Positions 50,569 through 60,030 of a DNA stretch of 63,858 nt are shown here, piece after piece. Below the pieces are notes generated by a model that was not told where the DNA came from, searched no databases, and was given only the letters and a program-made list of their open reading frames with translations. A program made the position numbers and the translations under genes. This stretch comes from Streptomyces sp. PH10-H1 (GTDB taxonomy: Bacteria; Actinomycetota; Actinomycetes; Streptomycetales; Streptomycetaceae), in assembly GCF_030063355.1 (NCBI RefSeq), contig NZ_JASISZ010000052.1:1-63858 (forward strand). The letters run 5' to 3'. Each line of letters opens with the position of its first letter. Within the stretch, counting starts at the first letter, position 1.

Positions 50569-51904
50569 CCGACATCTGCGCGCCCTCTCGTTCACCGGCA
50601 TCGTGGCCGGTATTCAGACGGCCGCCGTTCTTCTCGCGACGCACGCCGCCGCGGCCCCCACACCGACTCCGACGCCGGACCCGACCACGAGCTCCGACCC
50701 CTGCTCACTCATCTCGGGTCCTGCGAAACAGTACTGCGAAAAGGGCAAGGGCGGCGGAGGCGGAGGTGACGGGGACACCTCCCTCACCAGCACCCTCGAC
50801 CCCCTCGCCGCCCTGGCAAAGGGCTGCGCCGAAGCCGCCTCCTGGGTGATCACAAAGCTCTCCAAGGCGATCACCTCCACCACCCAGGTGGACTTCACCA
50901 ACGCCACCTTCCTCAAGCAGTACGCCGTCGTGTTCGCCGCGTCGACGATCCTGACGCTCGTGCTGTGGCTGCTGGCGGTCGCCAAGCGGGCCGTGCGCGG
51001 TGTGCCGCTGACGGAAGCGTTGACGGAGGCCGTCGGGTTCCTGTGGCTTACGGTGCTGGCTTCGGCGTTCACGCCGCTTGTCCTCTATACGGTGGTATCG
51101 GCGACGGATGCCGTCACGGACGTCATCGCGGCCGGCACGTCGTCGAACACCGACACGTTCTTCGGCAACTTCTCCGCCGCCCTCGCCAAGGGCCAGGACA
51201 TCGGCGGCGGGCCGATCATGCTGATCGTCGTCTCCATGGTCTCGGTGCTGGCCGCCGGCGTGCTCTGGCTGGAGCTGGTGATCAGGGCCGCGCTGCTCTA
51301 CGTGGGCGCGCTGCTGGGCACGGCGGTGTACTCGGGGCTGGTCGACAAGCACATGTGGGGCCATGTCCGCCGCTGGGCGGGGATCATGATCGCGGTCATT
51401 CTCGTCAAACCGGTGATCGTGATCGTGCTCGGACTGGCAGGGGCGCTGAGCGCGTCCGACGGGCCGAACTCGTTCTCCGCCGTCGTCTCGGGACTGGCGA
51501 TCATCCTCCTCGCGATCTTCGCGAGCTTCATGATCTACCGCTTCGTCCCCGGCTTCGGCGATGACGTCGTGAACCTGCGCAACAACCGCAAGGAAGCCGG
51601 CGGCGCCCAGGCCGCGGCCGTGATCTCCTCGCCCGCGGCGCTCGTGAAGCAGGGCATCAAGACCCACAGCGCGCGCGGCGGACCGCAGGAGCAGGCGACC
51701 AGTGGCGGCGGGCAGCCTTCGAACCCCGCCTCCGGCGGCATGGCCGCGCACGGCAGCCGCAACGGCAACCCGGGCCCGAGCGGCCCCGGTGGCGGTGGTG
51801 GAGGCGGCGGGTCCAACGGCGTTCCCGCGGCGCCCGCGCCCCGTACCACGGCGGACCGCGGAAACAACAGCAACGGCAACAAGCACGGAGGTGATCGCCG
51901 GTGA
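50558..51904 (+). CDS. polytopic membrane protein, VirB6/TrbL-like
   Basis: A 448-aa protein with a signal peptide (about 1-33), a Gly-rich segment, then at least six helices (FLKQYAVVFAASTILTLVLW, and others to about 345) and a disordered Gly/Asn/Pro-rich tail. This is the plan of VirB6/TrbL channel proteins. The ATG at 50558 follows CGGAGG within the preceding gene. Its stop overlaps the next start (GTGA). Confidence 0.75.
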   Translation: MRGSRHLRALSFTGIVAGIQTAAVLLATHAAAAPTPTPTPDPTTSSDPCSLISGPAKQYCEKGKGGGGGGDGDTSLTSTLDPLAALAKGCAEAASWVITKLSKAITSTTQVDFTNATFLKQYAVVFAASTILTLVLWLLAVAKRAVRGVPLTEALTEAVGFLWLTVLASAFTPLVLYTVVSATDAVTDVIAAGTSSNTDTFFGNFSAALAKGQDIGGGPIMLIVVSMVSVLAAGVLWLELVIRAALLYVGALLGTAVYSGLVDKHMWGHVRRWAGIMIAVILVKPVIVIVLGLAGALSASDGPNSFSAVVSGLAIILLAIFASFMIYRFVPGFGDDVVNLRNNRKEAGGAQAAAVISSPAALVKQGIKTHSARGGPQEQATSGGGQPSNPASGGMAAHGSRNGNPGPSGPGGGGGGGGSNGVPAAPAPRTTADRGNNSNGNKHGGDRR

Positions 51905-53445
51905 CGTCCCAGCCCTTCACCCATACGCGCCGCACGTATCTGATCGGCAAGGCACGCCCGAACGCGATCGTCGGCAAGAACCGGGAGACCGGGGAGATCG
52001 CGCTGATCGTCGTCGGCGCGTTCCTCGGCATGATGTGCGGCCTCCTGGTCCCGATCCTCCCGTTGCGCATCCTGACGCTGATCGGGTGGCCGCTGCTGGC
52101 GTTCGCCGCCGTCTACATGCCGTTCCGGCGGCGGACGTTCTACCGCTGGTTCGAGATCAACCGCACCTACCACCGTACGCTGCGCCGCTCCCCCGCGTAC
52201 CGCTCCGCGGTCTCCGAGGCCGGTATCGGGCTCGACGGGCGTGAGGTCGAGGTCGGGCCGCCGCCCGGCATCGGGCGGATCACCTGGCTGTCGGCACCGT
52301 TCGGACCCGACGAGATCGCGGTGCTGCTGCACATCGACCGCCGCACCGTGACCGCCGCGATCGAGATCGAGGGCCCCGGCGTCGGCCTGCGCGACAGCGA
52401 GGACCAGGAAGCCCTGGTGGAACGCTTCGGCACGCTGCTCAAGCACGTGGCGAACGGCGACGGCTACGTCACCCGCCTCCAGATGCTGGCCCGTACGCTG
52501 CCCGCCGACCCGGACGCCCACGCCAAGGACGTCTCCCTGCGCGGCGACCCGCAGGCCGAGCCGTGGCTCATGAACTCCTACGAGCAGCTGCAGTCGATGG
52601 TGTCGACCTCCTCCGAGCAGCACCGCGCCTACCTCGTCGCCTGTATGCACTTCACCCGCGAGCTGGCCGCCGAGGGCCAGGCGCTGGCCCGTGCCACGGT
52701 CAGCCGCCGCTCCGAGATGGACAAGGACGCGGGGCTGGCCGCCGTCATGGCCCGCGAGCTGAACGACATCTGCGCGCGGCTCGCCGAGGCGGACATCCGG
52801 GTCCGGCAGCCGCTCGGCCAGGCCCGGCTGTCGTCCCTCGTCCACTCGATGTACGACCCGGACCACCCCATCGACCACATCCAGGCGATGACCCGGCGCA
52901 ACGCCTGGCCGGCCGAGCTGGACGCGACGGAGCCGACGTATCTGCAGGCCAAGACCCGCGAGTCATCGACCCGCGCGCCGTGGCACCACTCCACGGCCTG
53001 GGTGAAGGAATGGCCGATGACGCCCGTCGGTGTCAACTTCCTCGCACCGCTCCTCGTCCACACCCCGGACGTGATCCGCACGGTCGCGGTCTGCATGGAC
53101 CTGGAGCCCACCGATGTCGCCATCGAGCGGATGCTGACCGAGAAGACGAACGACGACGCGGACGCCAGCCGTGCCGCCAAGATGAACCGGGTGATCGACC
53201 CGCGTGATGTCGCCCACCACGGCCGCGTCGACCAGCGCGGCGAGGACCTGGCGAGCGGGGCCGCCGGGGTGAATCTCGTCGGCTACATCACCGTCTCCTC
53301 CCGCTCGCCCGAGGCACTCGCGCGCGACAAGCGCACGATTCGCGCGTCAGCGGGTAAGTCGTACCTGAAACTGGAGTGGTGCGACCGTGAGCACCACCGC
53401 GCGTTCGTGAACACGCTGCCGTTCGCGACCGGAATCCGCCGCTAA
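51901..53445 (+). CDS. SCO6880-family protein (VirB3-VirB4 N-terminal-like)
   Basis: A 514-aa protein with two helices near the N-terminus (about 33-75) in a VirB3-like arrangement and a long soluble part resembling the N-terminal domain of VirB4/TraC (ERFGTLLKHVANGDGYVTRLQ, STRAPWHHSTAWVKEWP). It belongs to the group annotated as SCO6880 family in actinobacteria. The ATPase half is on a separate gene 13 bp downstream, a split VirB4. Confidence 0.8.
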   Translation: MTSQPFTHTRRTYLIGKARPNAIVGKNRETGEIALIVVGAFLGMMCGLLVPILPLRILTLIGWPLLAFAAVYMPFRRRTFYRWFEINRTYHRTLRRSPAYRSAVSEAGIGLDGREVEVGPPPGIGRITWLSAPFGPDEIAVLLHIDRRTVTAAIEIEGPGVGLRDSEDQEALVERFGTLLKHVANGDGYVTRLQMLARTLPADPDAHAKDVSLRGDPQAEPWLMNSYEQLQSMVSTSSEQHRAYLVACMHFTRELAAEGQALARATVSRRSEMDKDAGLAAVMARELNDICARLAEADIRVRQPLGQARLSSLVHSMYDPDHPIDHIQAMTRRNAWPAELDATEPTYLQAKTRESSTRAPWHHSTAWVKEWPMTPVGVNFLAPLLVHTPDVIRTVAVCMDLEPTDVAIERMLTEKTNDDADASRAAKMNRVIDPRDVAHHGRVDQRGEDLASGAAGVNLVGYITVSSRSPEALARDKRTIRASAGKSYLKLEWCDREHHRAFVNTLPFATGIRR

Positions 53446-53458
53446 CAGGAGGCCCATC

Positions 53459-54913
53459 ATGCCCATGCTGGACCCCCTCGCGACGCTCACCGACGCGTTC
53501 ACCAGCTTCCTGTTCGGGAAGGTGGAGTCCACGCGCCTGCCCGTCCGTACCTCCACCGGACAGGCGCAGGCCGTGTATCTGCCCACCGCGGCCCCCGGCC
53601 TCGGCGACTCCGGCGTGATCATCGGACGCGAGGTGTACTCCGGCAAGGGCTACATCTACGACCCCTTCCAGCTCTACGGCCAGCAACTGCCCGCCCCGCA
53701 CTGGCTGGTGCTCGGCGAGTCCGGCAACGGCAAGTCCGCGCTGGAGAAGACGTATGTGCTGCGCCAGCTGCGCTTCCGCGACCGCCAGGTCGTCGTGCTC
53801 GACGCCCAGGGCGAGGACGGCGTCGGCGAATGGAATCTGATCGCGAAGGCGCTCGGAATAACCCCCATCCGCCTCGACCCGATGGCCGCCCTCAACGGCG
53901 GCATCAAGCTCAACCCGCTCGACCCGGCGATCGCCGCGACCGGGCAGCTCGCGCTGCTCCGCACGATCATCGAGGTCGCGATGGGACGCGCCCTGGACGA
54001 GCGGTCCGGCTTCGCCCTCAAGGTCGCCCACGCGTACGTCACGGAGACCACCACCGACCGGCAGCCGATCCTCACCGACATCGTCGAGCGGCTGCGACAT
54101 CCCATGCCGGACTCCGCCGAGGCTATGAACGTCGATGTCGACGACGTCCGGGCCTGGGGGCTGGACGTGGCCCTCGTCCTGGACCGGCTGGTCGACGGTG
54201 ACCTGCGCGGCATGTTCGACGGTCCGACCACGATCGGCATCGACCTGGACGCGCCACTGATCGTCTTCGACCTCTCCCACATCGACCGCAACTCGATCGC
54301 CATGCCCATCCTGATGGCGATCGTCGGAGTGTGGCTGGAGCACACCTGGATCCGTCCCGACCGGGTCAAGCGCGTCTTCCTCGTCGAAGAGGCCTGGCAC
54401 ATCATCAACAGCCCGTTCGTGGCCCAGCTTTTCCAGCGCCTGCTGAAGTTCGGCCGCCGCCTCGGGCTGTCCTTCGTCGCCGTCGTCCACCACCTGTCGG
54501 ACGTCGTCGACGGCGCCGCCGCCAAGGAGGCCGCCGCGATCCTGAAGATGGCCTCCACCCGGACGATCTACGCCCAGAAGGCCGACGAGGCGCGCGCCAC
54601 CGGCCTGGTCCTCGGGCTGCCCCGGTGGGCCGTCGAGATCATCCCGACGCTCACCCCCGGTATCGCCGTCTGGGACGTCAACGGCAATGTCCAGGTCGTC
54701 AAGCACCTGATCACCGAGTCCGAACGCCCTCTGGTCTTCACGGACAGCGCGATGACGCAGTCGTCCGTCGACCACGCGGCCGAGGTCGAGGCGGAGGCGG
54801 TGGCCGATGCCGCCGCGGAGGCCGCGGCGGCATCGGCGGCATCGGCGGCATCGGCGGCATCGGCGGTCGAGGTATCGCTCGCGAAGCAGTTGGCCGACGA
54901 CGCGGTGGCCTGA
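53459..54913 (+). CDS. VirB4-like ATPase
   Basis: A 484-aa ATPase of the VirB4/TraC/FtsK class: Walker A GESGNGKSA at 86-94, Walker B RVFLVEEAWHI, and downstream FGRRLGLSFVAVVHHLSDVV. It begins after AGGAGG. It supplies energy to the secretion system together with the previous gene, which has the N-terminal half. The C-terminus carries an Ala/Ser repeat from a 9-bp DNA repeat. Confidence 0.88.
   Translation: MPMLDPLATLTDAFTSFLFGKVESTRLPVRTSTGQAQAVYLPTAAPGLGDSGVIIGREVYSGKGYIYDPFQLYGQQLPAPHWLVLGESGNGKSALEKTYVLRQLRFRDRQVVVLDAQGEDGVGEWNLIAKALGITPIRLDPMAALNGGIKLNPLDPAIAATGQLALLRTIIEVAMGRALDERSGFALKVAHAYVTETTTDRQPILTDIVERLRHPMPDSAEAMNVDVDDVRAWGLDVALVLDRLVDGDLRGMFDGPTTIGIDLDAPLIVFDLSHIDRNSIAMPILMAIVGVWLEHTWIRPDRVKRVFLVEEAWHIINSPFVAQLFQRLLKFGRRLGLSFVAVVHHLSDVVDGAAAKEAAAILKMASTRTIYAQKADEARATGLVLGLPRWAVEIIPTLTPGIAVWDVNGNVQVVKHLITESERPLVFTDSAMTQSSVDHAAEVEAEAVADAAAEAAAASAASAASAASAVEVSLAKQLADDAVA
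54830..54865. repeat. four-copy 9-bp coding repeat (Ala-Ser-Ala)
   Basis: GCATCGGCG repeats four times unchanged within the 3' part of the VirB4-like gene, giving Ala-Ala-Ser runs. Copy-number change keeps the frame. Confidence 0.9.
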
Positions 54914-54914
54914 C

Positions 54915-56975
54915 GTGGCAGCGGACCGACGTCAGCCCGACCGACGGCAGACCGAGGGCGGCGTCCCCGACGGGCTGATCCTCGGAATCCTCGGCTTCCT
55001 GCTGGGCATGACCATCATGGTCTGGACGGCCACCGGCGTCGCCGGCCTGCTCGCCCACGGCCGGTGGCCCGCCGCGGTGCACTTCACCCGCACCCCGTTG
55101 GCAATGCGTCACCTCATCGGCCGGCCGCACGACATCCCCGGCGCCTGGCCGGAGTCCCCGCCCCTGGAACTCCCGGGCTCGGGGCTCTTCTGGGGCATCT
55201 TCATCGGCCAGCTGATGATCCTCTTCGTCCTCACCGTCTTCCTCATCGGCGTCCTTACCCGCTACCGCGTCGTCCGAGCCAGGCGCCGTGCGGCGCGCTC
55301 GGGGACCACCGACGGGTCCGTCCCCCTGGAGAAGGACCCCAGCCCCGTCCCCCGCCCCCGCGACGCCGACCTACGGCGCCCCTCGAACGGCGGACGCAAG
55401 GCCTCCGCCGCACCCGCGGACAACGGGACCCACCCCGCGGCGCCCCAGGGCTACCACACACCGCCCCAGCCGGGGGCGACGACGCCGTCTCACCCCGGCG
55501 CTCCTGTACCGGTGGGGTACGGAGCCCAGCCCCCGCCCGGCGCGCAGATGGCGCCGCAGGGGCACGACGCTGCGGGCCAACCCGTCCTCCCTGCGGCTCC
55601 AGTCGGCTACGGAGCGCTCGGAGTCGGCGGCGCACCCGCGGCCCCGCCAGGGGCCGGTGCGCCCGCGCCGGGTGCGCCGGTTGGCGTCAACTCCCCTGGC
55701 CCCTCGGGCTATGCAGTGCGGCCCGTCCCAGGGTTTCCCTCCCCCGGTGGGTACGGCGAGCACGGGATCCCTGGCGCGCACTTGGCGCCTCCGGGCGCCG
55801 GCGTGTACTCGGCCCCGTCAGGGGCCGGCGCGCCCGCTTACGCCAACTCCCCCGCCCCTGGTGGGTACGGGGCGCAGCCCCCGTTCGCCGGCGGGCCTGC
55901 AGGGCCCGGGGCAGCCGGGGGGGAACAGCCCGCCGCAGGCGATCCGCTGGCGGGCGCGGAGTTGAGCCGTACGTACGCCCTCTTCGCGGCGTCCAGGGGC
56001 GACAAGGCCAAGCGGGCTGTCGAGCCCGCGATCCTGAACGCCACCGGCCCGGTGATCGTCACGACCGCGGACGCGGAGACGTATCACCGGACCGTCGGCA
56101 ACCGCAGCAAGCTGGGCCCGGTCGCCGTCTTTGATCCGGCGCACCTGATCGACATTCCGGGGCGGCTGCGCTGGGCCCCGCACACCGGCTGTGAGGACTC
56201 GGCGAAAGCGGCGACCCGCGCCGCCGCGCTGCTCGCGCCGCTGCGGCCCACGAGCAGCCTGGACTCGATGACGTTCGCGGCAGCGGAAACGCTGCTGCGC
56301 TGCTGGCTGCACGCCGCGGGCGTGGACGGCCTGCCGTTCCGTCAGGTGCACCGCTGGGCGGCGGGCGGGGCCGCGGGCGGCGAGGCGGTGCGGATCCTGC
56401 GTACGGCGCGGACGGCCGCGCCCGGGTGGAGCGGTGAGCTGGAATCCATACTGCACGCCCATCCCGAACGGCGTGACGCCGCACAGGCGCTCATCCACCG
56501 GGGGTTGGAGTGTCTCAACTCGATCCATATCCGGGACGCCTGCAATCCGGGTCGAGTCGGTGCACTGGATTTGGAGTCGTTCGTCGCCGAGAGGGGAAGC
56601 CTCTACGTGGTGGGAGAAGCGATCGAGGATCCACGAGCCCGCCCGGGTGCGATGCCCCTGCTGACCGCACTCGTATCGAGCGTGGTCGAGCACGGCCGGT
56701 CCATGGCTGCGAGGTCATCTGCCGGTCGGCTCGACCCACCAATGACCCTCGTCCTCGATGACATCGCGGCGCTGGCCCCGATCCCGGAGCTGCCCGAACT
56801 GCTGGCCACCGGAAGAATCGCAGGGCTTCCGGTGCTCGCGGTGTTCCGTTCGCCGGAGCAGGCGCGGGACCGCTGGCGGTCCGCCGTGTGGCAGCAGGCG
56901 GACGTGCGGCTGTCGCTGGGCGACACGGCCGGCGTGATCGCGGACGAGATCCCGGACTCGGTCCGGCTCGGCTGA
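54915..56975 (+). CDS. VirD4/TraG-like coupling protein with degenerate P-loop
   Basis: A 686-aa protein. Helices lie at about 19-45 and 90-116, a Pro/Gly/Ala/Tyr-rich repeat region (GYGAQPP-type) spans about 175-345, and an ATPase-like domain follows. Its order matches VirD4/TraG: GPVIVTTADAETYHRTVG, LGPVAVFDPAHL, Walker B-like MTLVLDDIAALAPIPELPEL, ATGRIAGLPVLAVFRSPEQA. But where Walker A should stand (about 358-368) the sequence is AASRGDKAKRAVEP, lacking GKT/S. It may have a structural or substrate-receptor role. The GTG at 54915 starts 1 bp after the VirB4 stop. The stop begins a 14-bp array. Confidence 0.8.
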   Translation: MAADRRQPDRRQTEGGVPDGLILGILGFLLGMTIMVWTATGVAGLLAHGRWPAAVHFTRTPLAMRHLIGRPHDIPGAWPESPPLELPGSGLFWGIFIGQLMILFVLTVFLIGVLTRYRVVRARRRAARSGTTDGSVPLEKDPSPVPRPRDADLRRPSNGGRKASAAPADNGTHPAAPQGYHTPPQPGATTPSHPGAPVPVGYGAQPPPGAQMAPQGHDAAGQPVLPAAPVGYGALGVGGAPAAPPGAGAPAPGAPVGVNSPGPSGYAVRPVPGFPSPGGYGEHGIPGAHLAPPGAGVYSAPSGAGAPAYANSPAPGGYGAQPPFAGGPAGPGAAGGEQPAAGDPLAGAELSRTYALFAASRGDKAKRAVEPAILNATGPVIVTTADAETYHRTVGNRSKLGPVAVFDPAHLIDIPGRLRWAPHTGCEDSAKAATRAAALLAPLRPTSSLDSMTFAAAETLLRCWLHAAGVDGLPFRQVHRWAAGGAAGGEAVRILRTARTAAPGWSGELESILHAHPERRDAAQALIHRGLECLNSIHIRDACNPGRVGALDLESFVAERGSLYVVGEAIEDPRARPGAMPLLTALVSSVVEHGRSMAARSSAGRLDPPMTLVLDDIAALAPIPELPELLATGRIAGLPVLAVFRSPEQARDRWRSAVWQQADVRLSLGDTAGVIADEIPDSVRLG

Positions 56976-57029
56976 GCCGGACCAAGCGAGCCGGACCAAC
57001 CGAACCCGACCAACCGAACCCGACCAACT
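56973..57029. repeat. four-copy 14-bp array anchored on the VirD4-like stop
   Basis: Units GAGCCGGACCAAGC (56974), GAGCCGGACCAACC (56988), GAACCCGACCAACC (57002) and GAACCCGACCAACT (57016) follow head to tail. The GA of the TGA stop (56973-56975) is the start of the first unit. Confidence 0.85.
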
Positions 57030-57052
57030 GGGCGATGCCCATGGGGCCGTCA

Positions 57053-58135
57053 CTACGTCCGCGGTGCCCGCCCCACCGACTCCCGCACCACGATGTGCGT
57101 ACCCAGCAGGTGGCGGCGCTGCCGCTGCCCTGCCGAGGCGTCCTCGGACAGCGCGATCCTGACCGCCTCGCGGCCCAGCTCGTACGAGGGGATGTGCACG
57201 GTCGTCAGCGGCGGGTTGAGGTCCTGCGAGAAACGCTCGTTGTTGTAGCCGACGACCGAGACGTCCTCGGGGATACGCAGTCCCCCATCGCGCAGCGCGG
57301 CCATCGCACCCGCCGCGACCAGGTCGTCGCCCGCGAACACCGCCGTGAACTCCGCGGTGCCACCGGACGCGGCGAGCATGGCCCGCACCACCGCGTACGC
57401 GTTGTCCCGTCCCAGGCCCGACCCGGAGATCTGCGCCGACTCCGGATGAAGACCGTGGTCGGCGAGCGCGCGGCGGTACCCCGCCATCCGCGGCTCGAAG
57501 GTGCTGTGACCCGTGATGTGGCCGAGGAAGAGGATCCGCCGGTGCCCGGCGGAGAGCAGATGGCTGGTGATCGCGTACGCGCCCGCCTCGTTGTCGTACT
57601 CCACGACGAGCACCGGCATGTCGGGCGTGGGCGCCGGACGGCCGCACAGCACCAGCCGGGACCCGGCGGCGGACAGCGCGTGCGCGTACTCGTTCAGCCG
57701 GGTGCGGTACGGCTCGTCCTCGACGGCGCCGCCGACCAGCACCACGACCTCCGCGCGCTGCTCGCGCATCATCTGGACGAGCGCCAGCTCCCGTGCGATG
57801 TCGCCGCCGTGGCTGCACACCAGGCACAGCCGGCCGCGCGCGGCCGCTTCCTGCTCCACGCCCTGGGCGACCTCGGCATAGAACGGACTGTCGACGGCCT
57901 GCACGATGACGGCCACGGTCTTCGGGCCGGTGCCGGCCAGCGCCCGCGCCCGCGCGTCGATCACGTAGTCGAGGTCCTTCACCGCCCGCAGCACCTTGGC
58001 GCGCGCCGCCGCCGACGTCGGATAGTTCCCCGCCAGTACGCGCGAGACCGTCGCGACCGACACGCCCGACCGTTCGGCGACATCCCGGATGGTGACCCGG
58101 CGCTGACCGCCGGCCCGTGAAGCTGCTTCCGTCAT
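57053..58135 (-). CDS. LacI-family regulator of the sugar ABC cluster
   Basis: A 360-aa repressor: HTH VTIRDVAERSGVSVATVSRV, hinge ALAGTGPKTVAVIV, and a periplasmic-binding-type ligand domain (FAGDDLVAAGAMAALRDGG, YNNERFSQDLNPPLTTV). It lies downstream of the solute-binding gene in the same direction, 155 bp away. It probably binds the two GTAACCGnTTA operators in the divergent promoter at 61956-62062. Confidence 0.9.
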   Translation of the reverse strand: MTEAASRAGGQRRVTIRDVAERSGVSVATVSRVLAGNYPTSAAARAKVLRAVKDLDYVIDARARALAGTGPKTVAVIVQAVDSPFYAEVAQGVEQEAAARGRLCLVCSHGGDIARELALVQMMREQRAEVVVLVGGAVEDEPYRTRLNEYAHALSAAGSRLVLCGRPAPTPDMPVLVVEYDNEAGAYAITSHLLSAGHRRILFLGHITGHSTFEPRMAGYRRALADHGLHPESAQISGSGLGRDNAYAVVRAMLAASGGTAEFTAVFAGDDLVAAGAMAALRDGGLRIPEDVSVVGYNNERFSQDLNPPLTTVHIPSYELGREAVRIALSEDASAGQRQRRHLLGTHIVVRESVGRAPRT

Positions 58136-58290
58136 GCCCGCATGCCCGCCGTCCGATTCCGTGCTTCGTCGCTACCGGCCGTCTCCTGCCGCGTACCCGC
58201 CCCACGTACACCCGCCCCGCGCTGCCGCCCAGCGTAGTCGTGCCCCTGCCCGGCGGCAGCGCGCTCCCCACCCGTGCTCAGGGTCAGGGC

Positions 58291-59940
58291 TCAGATGTTG
58301 GCCGCGTAGTCCCTCGCGAGCTCGTCGGCCATCTTGTCGCGCCCGTCGTTGCGCATCTTCTTGACCACCGAATCCCACTCGCTGACCGGCTTCCGCCCGG
58401 CCACGATGCTCATGACGCTGTCCTTCAGATACTGGTCGATGTTGGCGCCGACCCGGCTGAGCGTCGCCGACTGCAGTCCGAAGCGCGGATTGCGGACCAT
58501 CAGCGGCATGGCCTTGACCTGCCACGCGTGGTTGATCTTCACCGCTCCCGGCTGACCGGGGATGAAGAGCACCTGCGGTGCGTCGCACAGGTACTTGAAC
58601 GGCAGGTTGGTGTTGCCCTCGAGCAGCCCCAGCTCGTTCAGCTTCGGCGACCCGTCGGCGCCGCGCGTGAAGTGGGTGCCCTCGATGCCGAAGTGCAGCA
58701 GCTCGTACTCCTTGCTGCCGAACGGCGAGGCGAGGTGGTCGAGCACCCGCAGCATGAGCTTGATCCGGTCGTTCGACGCCTTCTTCAGCACGGTGTACCC
58801 GAAGATGTTGCGCGCCTGCTGGATCGCCGGCTTCCCGCTCCCCGCGCTGTACGGCAGCGCGGCATCCAGCTCGAACTTCCCCTTGATGCCCTGGATGTTG
58901 CTGATCAGCGCGCCGAACCCGTCCGTCATCGAGCCCACGGTGCCGTTGTAGAACTGCGTCTTGAGGTCCACCTGCGAGGTCGCGGAGGCGTTCGGCTGAT
59001 AGACGCCCGCCGCCCACAGCTTCGCCATGTACTCGATGGCCGCTCGGAATTCGGGGGTGGCGTAGGCGTCGGTGAACTTGCCGCCCTCGACCTTCCACTC
59101 GTACGGCGCCCCATGCGCCGTCACATGCACATTGAGGCCGAAGACGCCCTGCTGCGAGGCGCCGAGCGCGTACGTCCTGCCCTTGGTCGCGGCCTTCGTC
59201 ACGGCCAGGAAGTCGTCCGCGCTCCAGCCCTCCTTCATGCCGGCCCCGTCGAACAGGGTCTTGTCGACCCACAACTGGTTGCCGGGCTTGGAGCGCTCGA
59301 CCGGTACCCCGAAGATCCGGCCGCCGATACGGCCCATGTCCTGCCAGGCGTACGTGGGGATGTTCGCCAGGTTCGGATACTGCTTGACGGCGTCGCCGGA
59401 CAGGAACTCCGACAGGTCGGCGCACTTGGACTGAACGAACTCGGCCTCCCGGGGCAGCACATAGCCGCCGCCGATGTTGATGATGTCCGGCAGATCGTCG
59501 CCGGCCATCAGCGTGGCCATCTTGTTGGGGTAGTCCGAGTCCGGGACGACCGTGTACTCGATCTTCACCCCCAGCGCCTCGTTGACGGCCGTCCAGAACG
59601 TGTTCTGCGCCGCCGCCTTGGGCGGTGTCCCATAGGTGATGGTCAACACCTTGATGGTGCTGCCATCGCCCGGCTTGGCGGCGACCGCCTGCACCAAGTC
59701 CTTGGGGTAGGAGGTGAATCCGGCCTGCACCCCGTTGGCCGAGCCCGGCAGATCGGGCGTCGGCCCCTGGAAGGGGAGGTGCGCCGGCCAGGGGGTCAGC
59801 TTCTTGCCGGCATTGGAGACATCGTGCCCGCCCGAGGGCGAGGACGAACAGGCGGTGAGTACGGACGGGACCGCGAGGGCAGCGCCACCGGCAGCGATCG
59901 AGCGCAGCAGGGTACGCCGCGAGAACGACGAGGAACTCAA
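58291..59940 (-). CDS. sugar ABC transporter solute-binding lipoprotein
   Basis: A 549-aa LplA-like solute-binding protein. The signal SFSRRTLLRSIAAGGAALAV has a Tat-type twin arginine and a lipobox LTAC with C31. Length over 500 aa fits the family that binds oligosaccharides (LplA/YtcQ). The pocket cannot be read for substrate. Follows two permease genes. Confidence 0.9.
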   Translation of the reverse strand: MSSSSFSRRTLLRSIAAGGAALAVPSVLTACSSSPSGGHDVSNAGKKLTPWPAHLPFQGPTPDLPGSANGVQAGFTSYPKDLVQAVAAKPGDGSTIKVLTITYGTPPKAAAQNTFWTAVNEALGVKIEYTVVPDSDYPNKMATLMAGDDLPDIINIGGGYVLPREAEFVQSKCADLSEFLSGDAVKQYPNLANIPTYAWQDMGRIGGRIFGVPVERSKPGNQLWVDKTLFDGAGMKEGWSADDFLAVTKAATKGRTYALGASQQGVFGLNVHVTAHGAPYEWKVEGGKFTDAYATPEFRAAIEYMAKLWAAGVYQPNASATSQVDLKTQFYNGTVGSMTDGFGALISNIQGIKGKFELDAALPYSAGSGKPAIQQARNIFGYTVLKKASNDRIKLMLRVLDHLASPFGSKEYELLHFGIEGTHFTRGADGSPKLNELGLLEGNTNLPFKYLCDAPQVLFIPGQPGAVKINHAWQVKAMPLMVRNPRFGLQSATLSRVGANIDQYLKDSVMSIVAGRKPVSEWDSVVKKMRNDGRDKMADELARDYAANI

Positions 59941-60030
59941 CGGAGGTGTCCTTCCGGAAGTCGGTGATGGTGTCGGCCGAGAAACGTCTGCTTGCGACGG
60001 CTCAGCTCTTGATGACTCAGCCCGGTGGGC

